Source of the DNA: Pedobacter sp. BMA
Lineage (GTDB): Bacteria; Bacteroidota; Bacteroidia; Sphingobacteriales; Sphingobacteriaceae
DNA: 64,000 nt
Direction of reading: 5' to 3'
Assembly: GCF_001027745.1 (NCBI RefSeq)
Contig: NZ_LECU01000006.1
Span: forward strand, 186,001-250,000
Under the pieces are notes generated by a model. It was given only the letters and a program-made list of their open reading frames with translations, did not search any database and was not told where the DNA came from. Positions 52,547 through 62,693 of this stretch are shown in pieces. A program made the translations under genes and the position numbers. Each line of letters starts with the position of its first letter. Within the stretch, counting starts at the first letter, position 1.

Positions 52547-53581
52547 ATGAAAAATCATTTTTTAAAATATACAGGTATCGTATTGCTTGTTGCAATAACG
52601 GCCATTTCCTGCAGGAAGGATGCATTTGAGGGGGATGAGACTCTCGAAAGTGGAACCACTCATTTCAAAGTACTTGAAGGGAGAGAAATTAAGTTGTTTT
52701 TTACCCCTTTTACAGAAACAAAGGCTAAAGTTCATTTATTCAGTATCCGTAGAGATGCAGCCAGTTCTGCAGATTTACAGCAATCTGCTACGATTAAGAT
52801 TGAGCAAAATGCAGGTATTATTACTAAATATAACACCGATCACGGTGATTCGTTCGAAGAATTACCATCATCTGTTTATACCTTTGGTGGTGATGCAGGA
52901 TATGTTAAAACAGCTACAGGATATAATGTAAGTTTTGCTCCAGGTGTATTTTCTCAGAATTTCAAATTGAATATCAATGGTAGTAATTGGGTTGATCTTT
53001 CAAAGAAGTATGCTTTAGCCTTTCGTGTTACTGATTGGGGAGGCATTAAGAAAACTGTGGCGACCAGCGATACGATCATGGTTTTACTCAGTATTAAGAA
53101 TAAGTACGATGGTGTTTACGATGTTTCTGGTTCAATGGTTGATGTAGTTAGCCCTACATTAAGTCACTTTTCTATTTTTGTTAATTCTGCTGCGAATACT
53201 TTTACTACTCCACCTTATCAACTTGAATTAAGAACCATTTCTCCAACAAAGTGTGCAGCTTACGATAATTATTTTTTCGGCGGATATTTCACACCAATTA
53301 CTTCAGGAACAACTTATAGCAACTATGGATCGTTTTCAGCAATATTTGAATTCGATCCAGCAACTGATAAAGTTATTGGAGTTACTAATTATTATGGTCA
53401 GCCAGCATCAAATACCCGTTCTGCGCGTTTGGATCCTACCGGAACTGTAAATGCATATGATGCCTCAACAAAGACGATGACTGTGAAGTATAATATGATT
53501 CAACCTAGTTCTGTTCCAACTGCTCCAAGTGTGAGGACAACATGGAATGAAGTTTGGAAATATTTGAAAGAGAGACAGTAA
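52547..53581 (+). CDS. DUF1735-like lipoprotein of susCD pair 2
   Basis: A 344-aa lipoprotein (MKNHFLKYTGIVLLVAITAISC, lipid Cys22). The N-terminal half is typical of DUF1735: LPSSVYTFGG, then FKLNINGSNWVDLSKKYALA and TSDTIMVLLSIKNKYDG. The C-terminal part (about 200-344) is a beta-rich domain of unknown fold. Such lipoproteins often accompany SusC/D pairs as additional surface-exposed binding proteins. The TTG at 52523 is not the start since the signal begins at 52547. A strong terminator ends the operon. Confidence 0.8.
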   Translation: MKNHFLKYTGIVLLVAITAISCRKDAFEGDETLESGTTHFKVLEGREIKLFFTPFTETKAKVHLFSIRRDAASSADLQQSATIKIEQNAGIITKYNTDHGDSFEELPSSVYTFGGDAGYVKTATGYNVSFAPGVFSQNFKLNINGSNWVDLSKKYALAFRVTDWGGIKKTVATSDTIMVLLSIKNKYDGVYDVSGSMVDVVSPTLSHFSIFVNSAANTFTTPPYQLELRTISPTKCAAYDNYFFGGYFTPITSGTTYSNYGSFSAIFEFDPATDKVIGVTNYYGQPASNTRSARLDPTGTVNAYDASTKTMTVKYNMIQPSSVPTAPSVRTTWNEVWKYLKERQ

Positions 53582-53585
53582 AAAT

Positions 53586-53617
53586 AAAAACCCGCTGACT
53601 AGCGGGTTTTTATTTTT
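53586..53617 (+). terminator. Terminator after second sus operon
   Basis: AAAAACCCGCT pairs with AGCGGGTTTTT (53586-53596 with 53601-53611, loop GACT), followed by more T. Confidence 0.85.
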
Positions 53618-53646
53618 AAATTTGACATACCTAAATTCTTAATTTT

Positions 53647-54303
53647 ATGAAAAAACTGCTTTTCTTATTCTTGGTGATCTTCATTTTCTTTGAATCTCAG
53701 GCTCAGGTTTATCGTAACGTAGTGATGGGTGGAGATCGTATGACTATCAGATCCAAGAGATCGGATAGTGATCTTCAAGGTTCTCCATATTTATTTGGAG
53801 ATTGGCAGAAAGCTATCGTACAGTTTGCTCCTGGAACAGAACCTGCCTCTGCAGAGATAAAATATGATCTTCTAGATGATCTTTTGGTGTTGAAAGGTAC
53901 TGACGGAGGTGAGTATGAATTTAAGGATCAGCCTAAAGAGTTTCTTATTAGCGGTACAAAAGAGCTATATAAAAATGGCTTTGTTCCGGTTGATAAATTT
54001 ACGGATAAGACCTTTTATAATGTGATTTACGACGGGAAGGCAAAGTTTCTAAAAAAAGTTTCTAAGGTAATTCTCGAAAGTAAAGGCTACAATACCGCGT
54101 CTGTTGAGAAGAAGGTTGCTGATGAAACTGCTTATTACCTGGTAAAGGAGGACAATAAGCCTGTAAAGGTAAAAAACGAAAAATCAATAATTGCCTTTCT
54201 TGGGAAAGCTGATCAGTTATTAAAATATATCAAAGAGAATAGGCTTGATCTAAAATCAAATGACGGGATGATAAAGCTTCTGACATTTTATGATACGCTA
54301 TGA
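53647..54303 (+). CDS. Secreted protein of unknown function between sus operons
   Basis: A 218-aa protein with a signal peptide (MKKLLFLFLVIFIFFESQAQ). The mature part has a beta-rich half (RNVVMGGDRMTIRSKR, PASAEIKYDLLDDLL) and a Lys-rich helical end (FLGKADQLLKYIKENRLD). I do not recognise a named domain, though similar secreted proteins occur in relatives. It stands after the terminator of operon 2 and before the promoter region of susC 3, so it is probably transcribed alone. Confidence 0.68.
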   Translation: MKKLLFLFLVIFIFFESQAQVYRNVVMGGDRMTIRSKRSDSDLQGSPYLFGDWQKAIVQFAPGTEPASAEIKYDLLDDLLVLKGTDGGEYEFKDQPKEFLISGTKELYKNGFVPVDKFTDKTFYNVIYDGKAKFLKKVSKVILESKGYNTASVEKKVADETAYYLVKEDNKPVKVKNEKSIIAFLGKADQLLKYIKENRLDLKSNDGMIKLLTFYDTL

Positions 54304-54485
54304 TATTGTAATTGTCTTTTACTGTCTTCAAAAGCCCCATATCTTATTGGGCTGCATAATTTAACGTCAAATCAAATGGTTATTCCACTCTCTTAAAGAA
54401 TAAAGCTGTAGTGATTTATGTCATTTCACTATAATATTTAAGAAACAACTTTGTTAAGTTTAATGAGGTGAAAATTTTATTGGTC

Positions 54486-54493
54486 TATATTCG
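54486..54493 (+). promoter_or_regulatory. Weak candidate -7 element for third susC
   Basis: TATATTCG resembles TAnnTTTG with one change; the -33 box at the normal spacing is not seen. The other susC promoters look better. Confidence 0.25.
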
Positions 54494-54530
54494 CCCCCCA
54501 ATAATTTATTCTATCATTAACTTAAATTAA

Positions 54531-57500
54531 ATGAAAAAACTACTACAAAGTTTGTTCATCCTTTTGTTTGCTGCATCTACCGCACTGGCTCAAGACAGAA
54601 CAATTACTGGTACAGTTACTTCTTCGGATGACAAATTTCCTATTCCGGGGGTAAGTATCAGGGTTAAAGGTACTCTTGTGGGTACCGTTACTGATGTAAA
54701 TGGAAAATACTCCATTAAAGTTCCTTCTGCATCGAATACATTAGAATATACCTATATCGGGTATGTAGTTCAGTCAAAAGGAGTAGGTACTTCCGGTACC
54801 ATTAACGTTGTGCTGGTGTCTGATTCGAAAGTCCTTAATGAGGTAGTTGTAACTGCTTTAGGTATTTCAAAAGACAAAAAATCGTTAGGTTATTCTACCC
54901 AATCTTTAAATTCAGAGCAATTATCCAGCGCAGCAAATACGAGTCTGGCGGGGTCTTTACAGGGTAAAGTTTCCGGAGTAGAGGTAGCCCCATCATCAGG
55001 TATGCCTGGCGCTTCAGCAAAGGTGACCATCAGGGGGTCCCGTTCATTTACGGGTGATAATACGCCGCTTTACGTGGTTGATGGTTTGCCAATTAATTCG
55101 GCTGTTGATATCGGTACGGGTAATTCTGTAACCGGTTCAGATTATGCAAACAGAGGTGTCGACATCGACCCAAATGATATTGAAACCATCAATATTTTAA
55201 AAGGTCAGGCAGCTTCAGCTTTGTATGGTATGAGAGCAAATAATGGTGTAATCATTATCACTACAAAAAGTGGCAAAGGTGCTGCTAAGGGTAAACCAAT
55301 TATTACTTACAACACCAATGTAACATTTGATAAAGTTTCTGTATTGCCTGATTTTCAATCTGAATACGCACAAGGTTCGGCTGGGAAGTTTGCCCCATCT
55401 GCATCTACTTCATGGGGGCCATTGGTGGGCGATCTTGCTAATGATGCTACTTACGGTGGAAACACAAACAATACCTACACTAACGGGAGTACAGCGTTTG
55501 CCGGAAAGTATTATGTTCCACAAAGAGCTGCAGCAGGTTTAGATCCATGGGCTACTCCTCAAACATATAACAATGTTGACGACTTTTTTAATACAGGACA
55601 TACCTATACCAATTCCATAAATGTTGTACAGGCTTTGGAAAAAGGAAGCTATGCAGTTACATTAGGAAATACGAATTCTAACGGAACTATTCCTTCCACT
55701 GGTTTAAACAGGTATAATGCTAAAATTTCAGGTGAGGCTATTTTGAGTTCGCACTTTACAGCCGGATTTACGGGGAATTTAGTAAACTCTAAAATTACGA
55801 AACAGTCGTCGGCTAATAATGGAATTGTTGCTACTTTGTATGGTGCACCCGCAAGTTATGATCTTGCCGGAATTCCATCCAATGTTTTGGGCGATCCTTA
55901 TACTCAGAATACTTACAGGGGAACGTCAGGCTTTGATGGTGTTTACTGGGCAGTGAAAAACAATCAGTTTTTAGAGAAAAACCAACGCTTTTTTGGTAGT
56001 ACTTATGTTCAGTATTCCAGCGGTCTAGGTACCAATAACCAAAAACTTACGGTGAAGTACCAGTTGGGTGCGGATTCATATACCACTAATTATGTTGATT
56101 TATTTGGCTATGGTCATGCAAATGCTAAAGGTGAAATATCTCAGTACAGTTATACTGTAAACGAATTGAATTCACTTTTAACAGCTACCTATAACTGGAA
56201 GATTAATAGCGATTTATCTTTCGATGCGTTAGTAGGTAATGAGTTTTTAAACAGAGACAGCCGATACAATTATGCTTATGGATCGAATTTCAATTTCTCT
56301 GGTTTCAATCATATCGATAATGCCTCTACTTACAGTGCATCATCGCAGTACTTAAAAAGAAGAACTTTTGGAACTTTTGCTAATGCATCATTAGCTTATA
56401 AGAATATGCTTTATTTGAACGTAACCGGTCGTAACGATGTGGTTTCTTCTATGCCAAGCAACAACCGCTCTTATTTCTATCCATCAGCATCATTGAGCTG
56501 GATTTTTACAGAATTACCCGCTTTGAAAAATAAAGTGATTACCTATGGTAAACTTCGTGCATCTTTTGCGCAGGTAGGTCAGGCAGGTACCTATTTAGAT
56601 TCTTACTATTCAGTTCCTACCTATGGCGGGGGCTTTTCTTCAGGTACCCCTATCATCTATCCAATTGGCGGAATTTCAGCTTACACACCTGATGCAACTG
56701 TTTATGATCCAAATTTAAGGCCTCAAAATACCAATTCATTTGAATTTGGTACTGATTTGACTTTCTTTGGAGGTATTGCAACATTAAACTATACCTTCTC
56801 CCGTCAAAATGTAAAAGACCAGATTTTCTCGGTGCCATTGGCAGGCTCAACCGGCTCGTCATCGTTAGTTACCAACGGTGGTTCTATCCACACGAATGCA
56901 CACGAGATAACATTGGGCTTCAGGCCAATTAATAAAGATAAGTTCACCTGGGATTTCGCTTTCAACTTTTCAAAAATCGACAACTATGTTGATGCGTTAG
57001 CACCTGGCGTCAACAGTATCTTTTTGGGCGGTTTTACTGAACCACAGGTAAGAGCTAGTATTGGTGAAAAGTTCCCTACCATTTATGGTATATCTTATCT
57101 AAGAAATGATGCAGGGCAGATTGTGGTAGATAGCAATGGTTTCCCTCAAGCCGGAGAAGAAACGGTTATCGGCCGGGTTTCTCCAGACTTTTTACTAGGC
57201 TTCAATACAACTTTCACTATTCATAAATTGAGAATTGGTGCTGTATTAGATTGGAAACAGGGTGGACAGATGTACAGCGGGACATCAGGATTGTTAGACT
57301 TCTATGGTACAAGTCAGTATTCGGCTGATGTACGTAAAGCCGGAACCACCTTTATGTTCCCTGAAGCTGCAGTTAAAGTTGTTGGTACTAATTCTAGTGG
57401 AAACCCTATTTATGCAACCAATGATATCAGCATAAAAGGCGAAAACGCTCAGGCATATTTTACACAACTGAACTCCATTTCTGAGTCCATGATCTATGAT

Positions 57501-57728
57501 AACTCATTTGTGAAATTAAGAGAAGTTTCTTTAGGCTATCCCGTTTATGAGAAAAAAGGACTTAAGGTTAACTTAAGTGCTTTTGCAAGAAATATTCTGG
57601 TTTGGTCTGCAATTAAAGGTATCGATCCGGAAACTTCACAAGGTAACACCAACATGGCGGGTGCATTCGAACGTTTCTCGTTACCGGGAACATCTAGTTA
57701 TGGTTTTGGTGTAAATGTTAAATTTTAA
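54531..57728 (+). CDS. SusC/RagA-type TonB-dependent transporter 3
   Basis: A 1065-aa member with signal peptide MKKLLQSLFILLFAASTALA, CarboxypepD_reg-like domain (about 22-103), TonB-box-like EVVVTALG, and the plug with LYVVDGLPINSA, DIDPNDIETINILKG and SALYGMRANNGVI. The barrel ends GFGVNVKF. It is followed 11 bp later by its SusD-like partner. Among the four, its plug is closest to that of susC 1. Substrate unknown. Confidence 0.92.
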   Translation: MKKLLQSLFILLFAASTALAQDRTITGTVTSSDDKFPIPGVSIRVKGTLVGTVTDVNGKYSIKVPSASNTLEYTYIGYVVQSKGVGTSGTINVVLVSDSKVLNEVVVTALGISKDKKSLGYSTQSLNSEQLSSAANTSLAGSLQGKVSGVEVAPSSGMPGASAKVTIRGSRSFTGDNTPLYVVDGLPINSAVDIGTGNSVTGSDYANRGVDIDPNDIETINILKGQAASALYGMRANNGVIIITTKSGKGAAKGKPIITYNTNVTFDKVSVLPDFQSEYAQGSAGKFAPSASTSWGPLVGDLANDATYGGNTNNTYTNGSTAFAGKYYVPQRAAAGLDPWATPQTYNNVDDFFNTGHTYTNSINVVQALEKGSYAVTLGNTNSNGTIPSTGLNRYNAKISGEAILSSHFTAGFTGNLVNSKITKQSSANNGIVATLYGAPASYDLAGIPSNVLGDPYTQNTYRGTSGFDGVYWAVKNNQFLEKNQRFFGSTYVQYSSGLGTNNQKLTVKYQLGADSYTTNYVDLFGYGHANAKGEISQYSYTVNELNSLLTATYNWKINSDLSFDALVGNEFLNRDSRYNYAYGSNFNFSGFNHIDNASTYSASSQYLKRRTFGTFANASLAYKNMLYLNVTGRNDVVSSMPSNNRSYFYPSASLSWIFTELPALKNKVITYGKLRASFAQVGQAGTYLDSYYSVPTYGGGFSSGTPIIYPIGGISAYTPDATVYDPNLRPQNTNSFEFGTDLTFFGGIATLNYTFSRQNVKDQIFSVPLAGSTGSSSLVTNGGSIHTNAHEITLGFRPINKDKFTWDFAFNFSKIDNYVDALAPGVNSIFLGGFTEPQVRASIGEKFPTIYGISYLRNDAGQIVVDSNGFPQAGEETVIGRVSPDFLLGFNTTFTIHKLRIGAVLDWKQGGQMYSGTSGLLDFYGTSQYSADVRKAGTTFMFPEAAVKVVGTNSSGNPIYATNDISIKGENAQAYFTQLNSISESMIYDNSFVKLREVSLGYPVYEKKGLKVNLSAFARNILVWSAIKGIDPETSQGNTNMAGAFERFSLPGTSSYGFGVNVKF

Positions 57729-57739
57729 TCTTTTTTCAG

Positions 57740-59299
57740 ATGAAAGTTATTACAGAATTTAAAAAATATACATGGCTGTTGGTCGCTCCGATCATTTTGG
57801 CCGGTTGTTCAAAGGATACTTTGGATGATATAAACAAGGATGTGAATCATCCAACCGATGTACAGGCTAAATTTATCCTGACTGATGTGATTACCAGAAC
57901 TGCTTTTTCAAATTCAGGTGGCGATGTTAACACATATGTTTCTACCTACGTTGAGCATGAAGTTGGGGTGCATAACCAGATGTATTATTCAGAGATGCGT
58001 ATTACACAGCCTACTGCCGCTTCTACTTTCAATAATCCCTGGGGATCGCTTTATACAACATTAAAAAATGCTAAATTAATCATTTCTAAATGTTCAGATA
58101 ACGGTGCTGAGGCTGGTAATTATGTAACAAAAGGTATGGCGGAGGTGATGGCCGCTTATAATCTTGCCTTGATTACAGACTTATATGGTGATGCTCCGTG
58201 GACACAAGCCGGGGATTACAAAACCTATATTAATCCTAAAATAGATAAGCAGGAAGCAATTTACACCGATGTAATAAAATACCTTGATGATGCCATTGTT
58301 GATTTACAGAAAAAAGATCTTTCTGCTGCAGGTGCTCAGGATTTGCTTTACGGAGGGGTAGCTTCTAAGTGGTTGAAGTTTGCCTACGGTTTGAAGGCCA
58401 GATATACCATGCATTTGCTTAAGCGTTCTGCTGCTACGAGTGCTGATTTGCAAAAGGTAATTGACAATGTTAATTTATCCTTTGCTTCAGCCGCCGATCA
58501 GGCTGCTTTTTCAAAGTATGATGCCACCAACTTAAATCCTACGTTCGACTTTCAATGGAGCAGAGATGGTTTGGGAGCCAGCAGAAGTTTGGTTGATAAA
58601 CTGATTGCCAGGAACGATCCAAGGTTACGTCGTGAATTTGTAGATAAAGATTGGAATCAACTTGGTGCTGTTACCACAGGTAGTAATGCTTATAATTTAA
58701 TGGCTCCAAATGGTGCTAATGATCAGATTCAGTATTTTTATAACACGTCGATTTTCATGTTCTCTCAAACTGCTCCTACGCTCTTGCTGAGCTATCATGA
58801 GTTATTGTTTTTGAAAGCTGAAGCTATGGCAAGGTTAGGCAATAGCGCAGCAACTATTTCTCCGGTATTGAAATCGGCTGTAGTGGCAGCAATCGCCAAC
58901 ACAGAAGTGAATGTAAATGCAGCATTAAACTCTCCAACTGTAAACAGCTATGGTGGTTTAACAGAAACCACTTCGGCAATTACTGCTACTGAAGCGGGCA
59001 CCTATTTTGATACCAATGTGCTTCCACGCTTAACAGCCAATCCATTGAGCGAGATTATGAATCAAAAGTATCTTGCCTTCTTTGGCGCTTCTGGAGAATC
59101 TACTGAAGCTTATAACGATATCCGCAGACTGAAAGGTTTAGGCGAAAACCTTATCGAGTTTAAAAATACCAAAGCTTTTCCTCTTCGCTTACCATATGGA
59201 AGTGATGACACCACTACTAATCCGAACATTCAATCGGCATATGGCGATGGGCAATATGTTTATTCAGTTCCGGTTTGGTGGGCTGGTGGAACCAGGTAG
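57740..59299 (+). CDS. SusD/RagB-type lipoprotein 3
   Basis: A 519-aa lipoprotein (lipid Cys23 in LAGCSKDTLDD) of the SusD-like_2 branch. Diagnostic parts are INKDVNHPTDVQAKFIL, then LITDLYGDAPWTQAGDYK (about 152-169), and a C-terminal SVPVWWAGG. It is separated from susC 3 by 11 bp and ended by a strong terminator at 59322. The binding residues cannot be named from sequence alone. Confidence 0.9.
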   Translation: MKVITEFKKYTWLLVAPIILAGCSKDTLDDINKDVNHPTDVQAKFILTDVITRTAFSNSGGDVNTYVSTYVEHEVGVHNQMYYSEMRITQPTAASTFNNPWGSLYTTLKNAKLIISKCSDNGAEAGNYVTKGMAEVMAAYNLALITDLYGDAPWTQAGDYKTYINPKIDKQEAIYTDVIKYLDDAIVDLQKKDLSAAGAQDLLYGGVASKWLKFAYGLKARYTMHLLKRSAATSADLQKVIDNVNLSFASAADQAAFSKYDATNLNPTFDFQWSRDGLGASRSLVDKLIARNDPRLRREFVDKDWNQLGAVTTGSNAYNLMAPNGANDQIQYFYNTSIFMFSQTAPTLLLSYHELLFLKAEAMARLGNSAATISPVLKSAVVAAIANTEVNVNAALNSPTVNSYGGLTETTSAITATEAGTYFDTNVLPRLTANPLSEIMNQKYLAFFGASGESTEAYNDIRRLKGLGENLIEFKNTKAFPLRLPYGSDDTTTNPNIQSAYGDGQYVYSVPVWWAGGTR

Positions 59300-59321
59300 T
59301 TTCATTTCATTTAAATATCAT

Positions 59322-59351
59322 AAGGCTGTTCTTTTAGGACAGCCTTTTTTT
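59322..59351 (+). terminator. Terminator after third susCD pair
   Basis: A 10-bp stem (59322-59331 with 59337-59346, one G-T pair, 5-nt loop) followed by seven T. Confidence 0.85.
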
Positions 59352-59542
59352 GTGATCCTTTTTAATTAATAGTTTCCTAAAGTAGGTAAAAGCATAATTA
59401 AGTTTATTTTCATTTAAAAGAATACCCTTAATAAACAGATATTACCAAATACTAATGTTATTTTAATCTGGTATTCTAATAACGAATAACTAAGAAATTA
59501 GTGTCATCTGAAAATAATCTTTAAAACAGAAACTGTTAAAAA

Positions 59543-59575
59543 TTGTTAATGTAACTTTTTTGTGTTCTATATTTA
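59543..59575 (+). promoter_or_regulatory. Candidate promoter of fourth susC
   Basis: TTG at 59543-59545, 22 nt, then TATATTTA (59568-59575). It has a one-mismatch -7 box and a GTTAA motif that straddles the -33 element. Confidence 0.35.
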
Positions 59576-59613
59576 AGGTTTAAAACTAATTAATCATCAC
59601 TAACTTAAATTTC

Positions 59614-62600
59614 ATGAAAAAACTTTTACAAAGTTTGTTCGTGTTACTGCTTATTGCTGGATCTGCATGGGCACAAAACCGAACAATTACAGGTACAGTT
59701 ACGGATAAGGCAGATGGTAAGCCAATTCCTGGAGTAACTGTTAGAGTACAAGGCTCACAAGGGGGCGCCGTAACCAACGAAAGCGGTAATTTCTCACTAA
59801 ACACCACAGCCGATGCTAAAAATTTGACCATTTCTTATATCGGATATGTTAATCAAACAGTGGCCATTACATCATCAAGTAGCTATCGTATTTCATTAGT
59901 AGCCGATGATAACACTTTATCAGATATCGTTGTTACCGGCTACACACAAACATCTAAAGTAAGAAACGTAAGTGCTGCTGCTGTTATCACTAACAGCCAA
60001 ATTGCGAACATTCCACAGCCAAACTTTACCACAAGGCTGCAAGGACAGGCTCCAGGTGTGAATGTTCTATCTGGTACTGGACAACCTGGATCAAATGCAA
60101 GTATCAGAATTCGTGGATCAAATTCAATCAGCGGTGGTTCAACCCCATTATATGTGATTGATGGAATTGCTGTTGATGAAGCTACATTTTCAACAATGAA
60201 TCCTAACGATTATGAGTCGATAAGTATTTTAAAAGATGCATCGGCGACAGCATTGTATGGTTCACGAGGTGGTAACGGCGTAGTTGTTATTAAAACAAAA
60301 AGAGGCGTTGCCGGAAAAGTTAAAGTTGGTTATAATGTGCAGGGTGGTATTGATTTAAGAACCCGTGCTAAGTTTGATATGATGAATTCATCACAACTTT
60401 TGGCATTACAGGAACAAGGTAGAGCAGGAGCCGGTTGGACTTATTCGGCGCTTAACACTGCATCTACACTTACGGCTGCAAGAAGAGCTGCAATCAGAGA
60501 TTCACTGACTAATATTAATACTAAATGGGACGATATCTTTTTCAGAGATGGAAAATTTCAACAACATGAAGTAACCGCTTCTGGCGGTTCGGAGCAGACA
60601 AGATTCTTTTCAAGCTTCAACTACTATGATCAGGAAGGTATTGCTTTACGTTCTAACCTGGAAAGATATACAATGCGTTTAAATGTTGACCACACATCAG
60701 GACGCCTAAATTTAGGACTTCAAAGTAACCTTGGCTGGTCGAAATCCAATTTTGTTGAATCAGAAGCGAGTGTAACATTAGCAAATCCATTTGCGGCCGT
60801 TTACCTGGCGTTACCATGGGAAAACCCGTATGGGCCTGATGGTAAAATATTAACGTCTAACAATACCACAAACGGTTTCAGACCCTTTAATCCATTTACT
60901 TCTGCTAATGGTGTACTAGCTGATAGCCGGTTAGGTTCTAATGCCTTAGATCGTTTAAACAATAGTACGTTAAAAACAGATCAGATTAAGTCTACAGTAA
61001 TTGCTAATGCGACTTATGACCTTTACGATGGTTTGAAATTAACTACAAACTTAGGTTTAGATTATCGTCAAACTGTTCAGGAAAGAAGTATTTTTCCAGG
61101 ATCGCATGCAGGGGTTGCTGTACAAAACGGTAATCAAGGTTCATATGGTAACAATGTTACCAGAATCTTGAATTTAACATCCACTTCTGGATTAACCTAC
61201 GGAAAATCGTGGGGATTACACGAAATCAATGCTAATGCTTTGGTAGAGGCAATCAGATACAGAGAGAGCTTATTTAATTATAATGGTTTTGGTATCAATC
61301 CAAAATTGTTAAATACACCAGCTGGTATTACTGCAGGTACAAACACTAACTCAATGATTCCTACAGTTGGTGGGGGTAAAACTGAGTATGGATTTACCTC
61401 ATTTATCGGACTGGTAAACTATACCTACAATAAAAAGTATACCGTTCAAGGTACTTACAGATATGATGGTTCGTCAAAACTGCCGGAGAAAAACAGATGG
61501 AAAGGTTTTTATTCGATTGGTGCCAACTGGAATATCAGACAAGAAGATTTCTTAAACCAAAGTACTTTTTTAAATACATTGATCTTGAGAGCTAGTTATG
61601 GAGAAACTGCAACTGCACAAAATCAATCAAACTTTGGATATCTTCCAACTTACGGTAGCGTTTCTTATTCAGGCGTTGCAGGTATTGCACCAGCTACACC
61701 AGGTAATCCAGACTACGATTGGGAATATACTAAAGGATTAAACATCGGTGTCGATTTTGCAGGCTGGAATAATAGAATCCGCACCACTTTGGAATTTTAT
61801 CGTACCAATACCAAAAATAACTTCATCAGTCAGCAATTATCACTGACTTCAGGATTTGGCTCATTGTCAATAAATGCAGGAAGTATCCGTAATACCGGTG
61901 TTGAAGCAAATGTTGCGGTTGATGTACTGGCAACCAGAGATTTTGTATGGACACTGAATGCAAATATCGCTTATAACAAAAATATGATCACTGATTTAGG
62001 TCAAGCATCTGAGTATCCAGCTGGTACGTCAATCATCAGGGTTGGATTACCTAAGGGATCTCACTATGCTGTAGGATATGCAGGTGTAGATCCGGCGAAT
62101 GGTGACCCGTTATATTATAATGTTGATCCAAATACGAAACAATCTAATGGTACAACTACAAATGTATATAATGCAGCTACTCAATCTACTGCAAACTGGG
62201 GTACTTATGAAGCGCCTACATCAGGTGGTTTTGGTACCTCAATCAGATATAAAGGTTTTAACTTAAGTACGTTATTTGTATTCTTCCAAGGTTTTTCTAT
62301 GTTCAATAATGAATCGTTCTTTTTATCAAGTACAAGTCAGTATTCAGCATACAACCAGCAAACCAGAATGGCTAATGCTTGGACACCTACAAATACAAAT
62401 ACTAACATTGCTCGTTTAAACTCAAGCCGTCAGTTTAGCTCTTTTGATATTGAAGATGCTTCGTTTATTCGCTGGAGAAACTTAACACTTAGTTACGATT
62501 TTCCTGAAGCATGGGTGAAAAAGGCAAGAATTCTTAGCGGTGTCCGCATCTACGCAATGGGACAAAACATTGGTACCTGGACAAAATGGACCGGATTTGA

Positions 62601-62682
62601 TCCTGAAAACAGCAACAATATTGCTCAGTTCAAATATCCTGCTCCACGAAACTTTTCATTAGGCTTACAGGTTAATTTTTAA
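59614..62682 (+). CDS. SusC/RagA-type TonB-dependent transporter 4
   Basis: A 1022-aa member with signal peptide MKKLLQSLFVLLLIAGSAWA, CarboxypepD_reg-like domain (ADGKPIPGVTVRVQGSQGG region), TonB-box-like DIVVTGYT, and the plug with LYVIDGIAVDEATF and ILKDASATALYGSRGGNGVVV, the most canonical SusC signature of the four. The barrel ends LGLQVNF. It is the only one paired with a classical RagB-type SusD (11 bp downstream), so it may serve a different class of ligand. Confidence 0.93.
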   Translation: MKKLLQSLFVLLLIAGSAWAQNRTITGTVTDKADGKPIPGVTVRVQGSQGGAVTNESGNFSLNTTADAKNLTISYIGYVNQTVAITSSSSYRISLVADDNTLSDIVVTGYTQTSKVRNVSAAAVITNSQIANIPQPNFTTRLQGQAPGVNVLSGTGQPGSNASIRIRGSNSISGGSTPLYVIDGIAVDEATFSTMNPNDYESISILKDASATALYGSRGGNGVVVIKTKRGVAGKVKVGYNVQGGIDLRTRAKFDMMNSSQLLALQEQGRAGAGWTYSALNTASTLTAARRAAIRDSLTNINTKWDDIFFRDGKFQQHEVTASGGSEQTRFFSSFNYYDQEGIALRSNLERYTMRLNVDHTSGRLNLGLQSNLGWSKSNFVESEASVTLANPFAAVYLALPWENPYGPDGKILTSNNTTNGFRPFNPFTSANGVLADSRLGSNALDRLNNSTLKTDQIKSTVIANATYDLYDGLKLTTNLGLDYRQTVQERSIFPGSHAGVAVQNGNQGSYGNNVTRILNLTSTSGLTYGKSWGLHEINANALVEAIRYRESLFNYNGFGINPKLLNTPAGITAGTNTNSMIPTVGGGKTEYGFTSFIGLVNYTYNKKYTVQGTYRYDGSSKLPEKNRWKGFYSIGANWNIRQEDFLNQSTFLNTLILRASYGETATAQNQSNFGYLPTYGSVSYSGVAGIAPATPGNPDYDWEYTKGLNIGVDFAGWNNRIRTTLEFYRTNTKNNFISQQLSLTSGFGSLSINAGSIRNTGVEANVAVDVLATRDFVWTLNANIAYNKNMITDLGQASEYPAGTSIIRVGLPKGSHYAVGYAGVDPANGDPLYYNVDPNTKQSNGTTTNVYNAATQSTANWGTYEAPTSGGFGTSIRYKGFNLSTLFVFFQGFSMFNNESFFLSSTSQYSAYNQQTRMANAWTPTNTNTNIARLNSSRQFSSFDIEDASFIRWRNLTLSYDFPEAWVKKARILSGVRIYAMGQNIGTWTKWTGFDPENSNNIAQFKYPAPRNFSLGLQVNF

Positions 62683-62693
62683 TTGATAACAAA

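Larger units (their letters stand above)
59300..59613. other. Intergenic region before the fourth susC
   Basis: A 314-bp gap with a terminator, an AT-rich run, and a promoter-like segment preceded by two GTTAA copies. No open frame on either strand. Confidence 0.5.

Noticed and set aside
54333..54353. Hairpin AGCCC/GGGCT after the 53647 gene
   Set aside because: Five-base core stem, one mismatch and no T-run; not enough for a terminator call.
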